The notes beneath the pieces are model-generated. The model was not told where the DNA came from and searched no databases. It was given only the letters and a program-made list of their open reading frames with translations. This document shows positions 56,291-64,000 of a stretch of 64,000 bases of DNA, piece by piece; within the stretch, counting starts at the first letter, position 1, and every line of letters begins with the position of its first letter. Position numbers and translations under genes: made by a program. This stretch comes from Anthoceros angustus (Eukaryota; Streptophyta; Anthocerotopsida; Anthocerotales; Anthocerotaceae), in contig VJWM01000019.1 of assembly GCA_010909165.1 (NCBI GenBank), forward strand, positions 1,054,001 to 1,118,000. Direction: 5' to 3'.

Positions 56291-57240
56291 TAACCACAGT
56301 GACCAAGCGGTATATTCTGTCGATCTTTGGTTGGCGATTCTTTATAGGTCTTGGTCTTGAAACTTAGTCTCGCTTGTTGGATCTCGTGGAAAATGTCCTC
56401 TGCTAACTCAGCTGCACTTTGCCATTTGTCTTGGGCAGAAGGCCATAGGCCAGGTGGAGGTGGGCACTCGCCATAGAGAAGTTTGAAGGGGGCTACCCCT
56501 GTTGCTGCGTGCCGGGATGTGTTGTACGCGTATTCCAATAAAGGTAACATCGTTTCCCATAGTCCTTGCTTCTCGTTGGTGAAGTGCCTTAACATGTCTT
56601 CTAACACTGATTATGCTTCTCGGTTTGCCCGTCGCTCGGTGTGGTGAAGAGGTTTTGCTTGATACCCAAAGTTTGGTGAGTCCTCCAAAATCGGATGTAA
56701 ACTTGGTGTCACATCGAGACACGATGCTCTCGGGGTTCCGTGTAAGCGGAAAACTTCTCGATGAAGAGTGGGCTAACTTGGTTCTTTGTACGATCTTGTA
56801 GTCGGGATGAGGTGGCACGTTTTGACAACATCCATTACAACCCATATCTTGTCCTTCCGGTTGGTCCGGGAAGATGGTGATAAAATCCATGGAGATCGAT
56901 TGGAACCTACGGTTGGGATGTTTAATGGCATCAACGGGCCGGGCACAGTTCTCCGTTTTGCTTGTTGGCGGGATGTCGAGGCGGACCCGGTGATGGCATC
57001 ATCCTCAAGCCATCCCAATAAAATGTTCTTTTTGCAGGCGTCGTTTTGTCAATACCAAGATGGCACGAGATGGGGCTATCATGCGGGTCATGTAGAATCG
57101 TGCCGTACTTCCGCAATAAGCGAGGTATAACGTCCCTTCTTATACTGAGGCATGCATCTTTGATGGTGTATTCTGCATTAAGTGGTGGGAGCCATCCTGC
57201 GTCATCACAATTCGATATATGGTCCATAGTGCAGGATCAC
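56291..57240 (-). pseudogene. Integrase of element 2
   Basis: Minus strand: CHLGIDKTTPAKRTFYWDGL (zinc-binding part), then MDFITIFPDQPEG, SRCDTKFTSDFGGLTKLWV (second Asp), LEDMLRHFTNEKQGLWETM and LLPLLEYAYNTSRH. The segment with the catalytic Glu is damaged near 56600. At least three frameshifts are present. Confidence 0.85.
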
Positions 57241-57760
57241 GTGGGAGCATCCCGAACCTGTATGGTGTCCAAGCTGGTAGTCATAAGGGAACGCTCGGCG
57301 ACTAAGAGCATCTGCTACAACATTAGTAGGTCCCTTGACGTCGGATCTAAAGTTGAAGTCACGCCAAATATTAGGACCACCGTCATTGCGGGCATTCGAG
57401 TTAGGTGAAAAAATGTTGCAAGCGTGGTGATACATATGGCATACGAACCTCGACCAAGCAAATAATGTCGCCAAATTTTTGTTGCATGGACTATGGCGAG
57501 CATTTCTTTATCGTGCAGCGTAATTCACCTGCACAAACTCGAGACTCATAAGCAATGGCCTTACCTTCTTGGGAGAGAACAGCACCGATGGCATAGTCGG
57601 ATCGTCGGTGTGAATATGTAAGGTAATTTCGGGTTGGCCACCGAATAGGAGGCTGAGGCGAGAGCAAGTTTGAGTGTTGTGAATGCTTGTTCAGCTTCCT
57701 TACCTAACGTCGTTTTCTGGTAGAGGCGGAGGCATCGATCAAGGCACGGCTATTTTGAAG
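57241..57760 (-). pseudogene. RNase H of element 2
   Basis: Minus strand contains MLAIVHATKIWRHYLLGRG and, in neighbouring frames, IWRDFNFRSDVKGPTNVVAD then ALSRRAF. This is the RNase H to connection region of pol. It is frameshifted. Confidence 0.8.
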
Positions 57761-58407
57761 TCACGATGAATCTGCAGTAACCGCCATTCCGAAGCCCCTG
57801 GTGGGTGATATCCTGTGGCAGTGTCCATTCTGATATAGCTTGGATCTTGCGGGTGTCAACTTTTATACCCTCAGCGCTGATAAGGTGACCCAGGTACTCA
57901 CACTCTTTCTTCATGAAAACGCACTAACTGCGTTTTGCTAACAGCTGGTTTTTCCGCAGAAGTTCGAAGACTTTCCTCACCAGCTCATAGTGGCCCTGTG
58001 GATCTGATGTGTAGATCAGGACATCGTCGAGGAACACCTCGACACCCTGACCAAGGAGAGGACGTAGTATTTCCTGCATCAGGCACTGAAAAGTGGCTGG
58101 TGCGTTTGTGAGACCGAACGGCATCACTATGAATTCGAAGTGGCGTGTCGGGTTGCCGATTTATACCGTCACCTTCTCGGATCCGGATCTGATGAAAGCC
58201 GGGCCTTGATCTATCTTGGTAAAGTATGCCCCATGCAAGCGATCTAAGATTTACGTCAATTACGGGCATTTGATACACATTCCTCACGGTAGCCACATTC
58301 AAGCCCTGTAATCGATACATAATCTCCATCCTCCATCGGCTTACCTGGCAGAGTGCGCCAAAGGGGAGGCGAGGCCGGACAAAACCTTGTTGTAAGAATT
58401 CATCCAC
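57761..58407 (-). pseudogene. Reverse transcriptase of element 2
   Basis: Minus strand: [20 protein letters not shown] and LRPLLGQGVEVFLDDVLIYT, with an intact polymerase box, then HYELVRKVFELLRKNQLLAK. The fingers region (DEFLQQGFVRP, KVSRWR-like) lies in another frame at 58200-58407. Confidence 0.88.
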
Positions 58408-59182
58408 ACCTCTTAATCTCTTTGCTCTCGGATGCTGAAGCCCTGTATGGTGGTATGCTCACAGGTTTGTGGCCAGGTGTCAGTTCGATTGCCCGACGTG
58501 GAGGTAACTCTGTAGGTGTCTCAAATACATCCTTGAAACTGTCCAGCAAGTCCTTCATCTCCTGGGGTAGGGTTGCCTCGTCCTCCTTAGCTTTTGCTGC
58601 CCTAGATTCTGCTGTGCCTTCTAAAGGCAAGACTTTTTTGAGCTTCGCCACATACAAAAACCTCCATGGGGTGGTGGCTTTATTCAGAGCGGACACTGCA
58701 AATAAGTGTTTGTCGGGGACATACTTGTCTCCCTTCATTACATGCTGGTGCTGATCTGTGCTCAATCTGACTATGTTGTTTGTCCAGTCTATCGACAACT
58801 GATGGGAGTGCTTGGCCAGCCATGGCTTGCCAATTATCAGGTCGTGACAAAGTGTAGGCATGACAGTAAAATGCAGCTTCTCGGCATGACCGCCAGGAAA
58901 GGTAACTTCAGCCTCTGCACATTGTTCGACACCTGTATCACGCCCATTGAGGGCTGTAACCACTGTGGACAGGTGTCCAGTGTCTTTGATTAGCAATCCT
59001 GCCTTCTCAGCTGCCGACTGTGAGATATAGTGATGACTGGCTCCGGAGTCCAAGAGACTCGTTGCAGTCATACCATTTATACTTACTAACAGTTTGATCG
59101 GCACGTGTTCCAGTTGCGAGACTCGGACTTCTGCGGCCAAGACACAACTTTGGACGCGGCGCTCGATTTTGGGGTTCCACAA
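58400..59182 (-). pseudogene. Aspartic protease region of element 2
   Basis: A 260-codon frame on the minus strand with HVPIKLLVSINGMTATSLLD, then SGASHHYISQSAAEKAGLL (Asp-Ser-Gly catalytic motif), HDLIIGKPWLAKH, and a linker ending ELPPRRAIELTPGHKPVSIP, which is the usual lead-in to RT. This section is the best preserved part of pol; it loses frame where RT begins. Confidence 0.88.
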
Positions 59183-59258
59183 CCTCCTCTATCGTCACCG
59201 AATGCCCACTCTTGGCGGCGTGGGTGGCCTAGGAGAATGCGTGTGGTCCGACTGCTTT

Positions 59259-60467
59259 TCAGCCGGTGATGAATTCCTTGCGGTAGGGGCAGGCTCTAGA
59301 CCCGTGTTCGGTCGAGATACATGTGAAGCACATGTGCTTCTCATGGTACCTTTTTTTCTCCTCGTCCGTTAGGATCTTGAAGACTGGTTTTTTTTCAGCC
59401 GCACTCGCTACTTGACCCCACCACTTGGTTGGGTTGGATGTGTTCAGGTGCTTGTACTTATTGCTCCCATAGTTGATTGCCGTCCTCATAGCATCGGCCA
59501 ACGTACCGGGATTAGTCTGATTCACATCAGCGCGCAAATCGTACTTCAACCCATCAATGAAACGCTCAATCTTCTGTTCTTCGTCCAACCGGGGCATATC
59601 CAGAGTAAGCTGCAAGAACCGGTCGCAGTATTCCTGGACAGTGCCGTTTTGCTGGATTTTCCAGAACTGATGATAGAGTTCCCGTCGGTGGTTGACAGGG
59701 AGGAAATTCTCAAGGAATTTATGGCGGAAGGTAGCCCAAGTGAAAATTGGGGTTTCCATCCCCAGCTCCACTTGATGTTCCCTTTGCCTCCACCACCTAT
59801 AGGCGTAACCCTCGAGAGACATCACGCAGAACTGAATCTTCTGCATATCGTCCTTCTCCGTGGCATTGAGGTACTTATCCAATTTATCCAACCAGTTGTG
59901 AACAGCCTGCGCGTCCCTTCTCGCTTCCGTTGAACGTTGTTGTCCTGATTTTTCTTTGAAGCTCTTTGTCCAGCTGACCTCGAGGTCGGATGATAGGTTC
60001 GTCCTGCTGCTCCATCTGATCTTGATAGGCCTTACTCGGGCCTCCCGGTGCTCATACCTCGTAAGTCGACGAACCAAGGCCTTGATGTCCTTGTTCTCGC
60101 CCTCTCCTGGTAAGAGCTCAACCGCCAACCTGCGTATGTCACCTTCCTCCATGCTACGGGTTGGTACAGTTGGTTCTGCGAACGCCCTCTTCTCCTTACT
60201 CCGTTGGCTGATCGTGCACACAGGTGTGGGTGCGTCACGGGCCCGTGGATCAGGTATGCTGGGCGTCGGCGTTGCCGTAGCTGGTTGGGATGTGTCTAAA
60301 CCATCTAGAGCAGGCGCGGTGTCTGGATTAGGTGGCGTGGCCCAATGCCCGTAGCACACCGCAATGGTTCTCCAAACGCATCGGCCCTCTTCCAGAGACT
60401 CCACTCTTTCTAGAGATTGCTCCACCGCTTGCATCCGATGTCCTTGTGAGACCAAGGTCTCGGACAT
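59259..60467 (-). CDS. Gag polyprotein of element 2 (intact frame, element otherwise dead)
   Basis: A 402-codon frame. The N-terminal part is variable; the gag domain (about 200-330) shows VHNWLDKLDKYLNATEKDD, YAYRWWRQREHQVELG, FRHKFLENFLPVNHRREL, YHQFWKIQQNGTVQEYCDRF and LTLDMPRLDEEQKIERFIDG. Near the end is a zinc knuckle CFTCISTEHGSRAC (CX2CX4HX4C). It assembles the virus-like particle of the retrotransposon and binds its RNA. The start shown is the first ATG of the open frame, and the leader upstream to the primer site is about 500 bp. Similar to the broken gag of element 1. Integrity could reflect recent insertion or chance. Confidence 0.85.
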   Translation of the reverse strand: MSETLVSQGHRMQAVEQSLERVESLEEGRCVWRTIAVCYGHWATPPNPDTAPALDGLDTSQPATATPTPSIPDPRARDAPTPVCTISQRSKEKRAFAEPTVPTRSMEEGDIRRLAVELLPGEGENKDIKALVRRLTRYEHREARVRPIKIRWSSRTNLSSDLEVSWTKSFKEKSGQQRSTEARRDAQAVHNWLDKLDKYLNATEKDDMQKIQFCVMSLEGYAYRWWRQREHQVELGMETPIFTWATFRHKFLENFLPVNHRRELYHQFWKIQQNGTVQEYCDRFLQLTLDMPRLDEEQKIERFIDGLKYDLRADVNQTNPGTLADAMRTAINYGSNKYKHLNTSNPTKWWGQVASAAEKKPVFKILTDEEKKRYHEKHMCFTCISTEHGSRACPYRKEFITG

Positions 60468-60967
60468 GTCCTCATGAGTCCCCTCCAGTTCTGATCGCTC
60501 CTCGGGCGCCGAGAGCCTCCATGATGATGCTCACAGGCTGCGAATTTAGTTGTAGCGACTCATCCGTCGTCCATTGGGATTGTGGGGCCGCCTTCTTCCT
60601 CGGCTGCCCCTCCGGTAGCGGAGAGGTTACGTAGCATAATCCGCAGCGGTTGTGCGCCTCGGCGTCGGACATACTCGGATGTTCGGGTAGCCACAGCGAG
60701 ATTGGTGCATTACGCAGCTCCGTCGGATCCTGACTCGTGCCTGGCTCTTCTCTGCAGGCACTTTTCCAAGGACCCGTGTCGGTCAGTCTACCGCGATTGG
60801 ACGAGGTGGGTGCATGCCTACCTCTCCGTGCAAGCCGCCCGATTCCCTCCAGTGATGTTCCTCTTCGCCGCTCGAGATGCTGCCTCTCCACCTCACGTGG
60901 TGAGACACGTTCGCTCATTCTGGCTGCGCCACGGGTTTCCAACGACAAATGTCGATTGCGGCGAAAG

Positions 60968-60983
60968 CGGGCTCGATACCGGA
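60968..60983 (-). other. Probable primer binding site of element 2
   Basis: The minus strand reads TCCGGTATCGAGCCCG directly inside the 5' LTR edge. It matches TGGTATCAGAGCC except for a first-base change and one missing base. Confidence 0.6.
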
Positions 60984-61331
60984 TGCAACACTCCTCGGGA
61001 TCGTTGCGATCCGGGGCGTGTGAGTTGAGCTCGGGAATGGGCGCATCGTTACTCGTGAGACATGTAGGAGCGGTGGCCGTGCAAGAAGTCCTGTAACCAA
61101 TGATTCACGGTCTAACGTACCTAAAGCCTATTTACGGGTATTTACCTAATCGAACAATACGTTATCTATGGATGACCTAAGCGGAATATCTAGCGGGTGT
61201 CTAAGCAGGGCATGCCTATCGGTCGTTCCTGCAAGGGAACGCAGAAAATTGGTGGTACCCTAAGGCATCTGCCTTTCGGTGGCCTCTACTGGAGCCGTGT
61301 TGGTTAATTTGGTTCTTGTTGTCTTGTGACA
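60984..61331 (-). repeat. 5' LTR of element 2
   Basis: A 348-bp LTR from TGCAACACTCC to CTTGTGACA, paired with 55412-55780. The copies differ mainly by small indels. Confidence 0.87.
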
Positions 61332-62170
61332 CATTTGCATTCTTTAGATAGACTTTCATTACTATCAACAGTGCAAGACCCTGCACCTTCCATTCCGGAA
61401 TTGTCGCAAGCTACTATTCAGTGACCTTTCCAAGGCCACTTGTGTACCGAAATGTTCTGGAGTATCCCCGAATTCAGGCCTTGATGATGATTGTGTGTGA
61501 AGGTGAGCAGCAGTTTCGCTCCAACTACAATTACTGTGGAGTTGTCAATAGCACCAGCACAAAAAAAGGTCTAGTGAATACGGACACCAGTGGTTTCCAA
61601 GGGTTTAATATCGATAGGTACTGCACTCCCTTTGTACCGGGATCAATAAATCCGCCGACAGTGTATACATTTTTTCGTCTTACAATTAGGGAAAACATTG
61701 CACATTTTTCCATATGTTTGCAAACTTTTATCGTCAGTTATGGATAAGGTATTGTTTATCTAAGGTGGAAAGAGGTGCAACCCAAACTACCATTAATCAT
61801 GGGAAGTTGGGCGCCTTCATGCCGTCGACAAACTTCCCAAACTACATTTACCATGGGTGATGCCGGCACCCATTACGAAATCAAGCTTCCTTCAAAGGCC
61901 TCCACCTTCAACATCTACAACACTCATGTACAAGATGGCCTTCTAATCTCCGCTCTAAATTTTTTAATCTCTTGGACTCAAGCATCTTTCAGATTACTCC
62001 GACGACAACACAATGTCTTCATATATTGGCCTGCAAAAGTGCTGCTATTGACTACTCATACCTTTGTTTAGTTTGCGGGTACAACGAATCCCACAACCAC
62101 AACGAACTCCCGGGAGTCCTGTGTAGGAGGAGAAGGTGGGTACCGTAATGGGCTTACCAAAAGAACGTCG
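61332..62170. other. Unassigned intergenic DNA
   Basis: No coding exon is supported. Open frames at 61421-61747 and 61775-62071 lack recognisable motifs. Confidence 0.5.
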
Positions 62171-62361
62171 GCATGTGGGCATCCTGGGCATCTTTTTATG
62201 GTTTATCTGGAGCGAATCAGGATCATTGCTAGAAAAAAAAATGTGCCCAAACTTCCTAGTGGGGGCCAGCATGCCGGTGCCCTGAGCTTGTTCTTGCTGT
62301 TTATGTGGAGCAAAATAAGATCAGCGCTGGGAGAAGAAATATGCCAAAACTTCCTAGTGGG
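62171..62361. repeat. Two diverged ~95-bp direct repeats
   Basis: 62171-62262 and 62268-62361 share GCATG..GG..CC(C)TG, TTTATGGTTTATCTGGAGC or TGTTTATGTGGAGC, then ATCA..GCT and AAACTTCCTAGTGGG. They lie directly left of the 35-bp array. Confidence 0.75.
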
Positions 62362-62380
62362 CAACCAACTTAGAATATTA

Positions 62381-62588
62381 TTCTACGCCATTAGATGGTA
62401 AACATACCATCTTTATTCTACGCCATTAGATGGTAAACATACCATCTTTATTCTACGCCATTAGATGGTAAACATACCATCTTTATTCTACGCCATTAGA
62501 TGGTAAACATACCATCTTTATTCTACGCCATTAGATGGTAAACATACCATCTTTATTCTACGCCATTAGATGGTAAACATACCATCTT
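62381..62588. repeat. Six perfect 35-bp tandem units, each with an 8-bp hairpin
   Basis: Units start at 62381, 62416, 62451, 62486, 62521 and 62556 (the last cut by 2 bases). Each unit begins TTCTACGCCATT and contains AGATGGTA-AACA-TACCATCT, a perfect 8-bp inverted repeat with a 4-base loop. All copies are identical, so the expansion is recent. Confidence 0.97.
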
Positions 62589-62599
62589 GCCGAACACAC

Positions 62600-63295
62600 T
62601 ATAGACTTTGAACCATAACGCTATAGGGTAAGACGTCCTTCACTCCTTGCCTAACTTGACACCTCCACCTTCTCCATCTAGAAGAACTGAATCATCACTA
62701 TCATCATCACTATCCATAGCTGTCGGGATCAGGGTTGAAGATGAGGACGGAGGGCACTAAATTTCTCTTTGATCACTTTTTGTCCGCCGCGTACAAACGT
62801 TCCTGGAAATGAGCTGGAATCCATAGTACACGATGACTGTCTTATGAACCGACATCTTCTGAATATTGGATGGCTTGCACGCTTTAGCACCTTTGCTGGT
62901 AGCAGGCAGTTCTCTGTCCTCCTAAGTCCTGACGAAGTATTCTCCGACATACTTTCCCTCGTAGGCATGAGTGTGCTCGGTTGGCCACCAGTGCACAAGC
63001 AAATAGGGGTCAGCGGCTGTAAGGTGCATGCACAAATTATCTAATTATTTAAAAAATTCATATACAAATAAAATAGATAAAAAATCATCTTACATTATGT
63101 ATTAGATATTGTCATGCATTAATGCTCTCCGCAGTATGTGAGGATAGAGACGCAGTGTCCTCCCTTCAAAGAGTGGCATCCACACTTGGGTTAATTAGAA
63201 GTCTAGAGTCAAGCATCCCAAGCAAGTGTCCTTGGGACGGATCAGTGCTTGGATGGGGTACCACCCATTCCCCAACTCCATGGCCTTGTAGGGCC
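62600..63295. other. Unassigned DNA, possible decayed exon
   Basis: The + frame 62769-63044 (91 codons) has reasonable codon composition (NELESIVHDDCLMNRHLL, SVLLSPDEVFSDILSL) but no family is recognised. Flanks are AT-rich. It could be an exon relic. Confidence 0.3.
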
Positions 63296-63431
63296 ACATG
63301 TTATAAATCATGCCTTCCTTTGTGCAGTGTGCGGGGCCGCCCGATTGTTAATGCCCTATGGGCCTACAGCCTAACATGTTATAAATCATGCCTTCGTCTG
63401 TGCAGTGTGCGGGGCCGCCGATTGTTAGTGC
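63296..63431. repeat. 58-bp direct repeat, 78-bp offset
   Basis: ACATGTTATAAATCATGCC..GTGCAGTGTGCGGGGCCGCC..ATTGTTA(A/G)TGCCCTA occurs at 63296-63353 and 63374-63431 with few changes. Confidence 0.9.
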
Positions 63432-63469
63432 CCTACTCTAGATTAAAGTCCTAGTGCGAGACTTCGATG

Positions 63470-63641
63470 TACACTTTGATATATCTACATAAAGTCTCCA
63501 AATTCTCTAAAGAAAAAATATAGACACCGTTGCTATGAAGTTGGAAGGATCTTCAATGTACATTGAAATATCTATATTAAGTCTCCAAATTCTCAAAAAA
63601 CAAATCCAGACGCAGTCGCTATCGAAGTTGGAAGGATCTTG
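63470..63641. repeat. ~87-bp direct repeat
   Basis: TGTACA..TTGA(T/A)ATATCTA, AAGTCTCCAAATTCTC, AGAC..CAG/CCG..GCTAT and GAAGTTGGAAGGATCTT recur at 63470-63552 and 63557-63641. Confidence 0.88.
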
Positions 63642-64000
63642 TAGTCAAATAATGTGTCGTATGGGGATCGTGGAGGGTGCGTCCAAATCATCGTGTGACA
63701 AAGAGGGAAAAGGCAATTGCCATTCATGATACTAGAACACTGTGCGGCTCTGCCAATATAAAGTTATCCACACTGGCTGTTCCCGTCGCGACATTCTAAA
63801 ATATTAAATCCCATTTGAAGTCACTGCCACGCTTCCCAAAACCAGTGCGTCCTCGGGAGATGGTCCACCGTCCCCTCGGCACCTCGGCACCTCTGCGGAA
63901 ACCCGTGCTTGGCTTCCTAGGGGCCACAGCCCGGAGCTGCGCAGCTGCAGTTTCCCCTTCCCCTGCCTCCGGAAATCAATTCCGCCTCCTCCTCACAACG
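63642..64000. other. GC-rising right edge, possibly upstream of another gene
   Basis: Composition rises toward CCTCGGCACCTCGGCACCTC and pyrimidine-rich CCCCTTCCCCTGCCTCC. This would fit a promoter or 5' UTR of a gene beyond the window, but no start codon or exon can be supported. Confidence 0.25.

Larger units (their letters stand above)
55412..61331 (-). mobile_element. Ty3/Gypsy LTR retrotransposon 2 (chromovirus-like, minus strand)
   Basis: LTRs at about 55412-55780 and 60984-61331 share CATCGTTACT, GTTATCTATGGATGACC, TAAGCGGAATATCTAGCGGG and the end GTGTCTTGTGACA (CTTGTTGTCTTGTGACA). Minus-strand order is gag (60467-59259), protease, RT, RNase H, integrase, chromodomain-like tail. A polypurine tract (GTGGGGAGAA on minus) abuts the 3' LTR at 55781. 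A primer site like the initiator-Met type, with one base lost, abuts the 5' LTR. Gag is intact over 400 codons but pol is frameshifted. It sits at the broken end of the last short LTR; no target duplication was found. Confidence 0.9.

Noticed and set aside
62381-62588. CRISPR-like regular array
   Set aside because: Units are contiguous identical 35-bp copies without unique spacers, in a plant nuclear context; it is a minisatellite.

Overview
This is nuclear DNA from a land plant. The genes have GT-AG introns and plant-specific architectures: a plant AP-2 alpha ear, an MRS2/MGT magnesium transporter, an 11S legumin-type globulin and a PLS-class PPR gene. About two thirds of the window is Ty3/Gypsy LTR retrotransposon. 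The PPR linkers and a storage globulin without cysteine suggest a spore-bearing vascular plant (fern or lycophyte). The short introns (about 80-220 bp) and close gene spacing point to compact gene islands. The species cannot be fixed from the sequence.

Layout. 1-4.5 kb is a compact gene island on the + strand: the 3' end of AP-2 alpha, a complete four-exon MRS2-type gene whose GMN signature reads SIN, and a 49-codon membrane microprotein gene with a 5'-UTR intron. 4.5-6.3 kb is AT-rich DNA and minisatellites. 6.33-13.0 kb is a decayed Ty3/Gypsy element on the minus strand, bounded by the target duplication TCACC. 13.0-15.6 kb carries a diverged second copy of the MRS2 fragment plus microprotein unit. 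16.7-18.3 kb is an intact legumin-like gene (minus) with RY and ABRE-like motifs upstream, followed by small legumin and beta-amylase relics. 20.2-23.0 kb is a PPR (E+ type) gene broken by several frameshifts. 24.25-27.86 kb is a DNA-transposon-like element with about 50-bp inverted ends.

29.2-55.4 kb is a chain of related LTRs, all in minus orientation. Short units have LTRs of about 1.3 kb around a 355-bp internal segment. A long element has 4.4-kb LTRs, recognisable protease, RT, RNase H and integrase remnants, a nested TIR element and large internal tandem duplications. 55.4-61.3 kb is a second Ty3/Gypsy element (minus) with a long gag frame and a likely chromodomain remnant. 61.3-64.0 kb is intergenic DNA with several local duplications, including six copies of a 35-bp repeat that each hold a perfect hairpin.

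The intact genes serve unrelated roles: endocytosis, divalent-metal transport and reserve protein. The linked story is genomic. A gene pair was duplicated and one member decayed. Storage-protein and amylase relics lie next to a live globulin gene. The right half was built by repeated recombination between LTRs. Unique genes keep clean reading frames, whereas repeat copies differ mostly by 1-10 base indels, so repeat consensus quality should be kept in mind.
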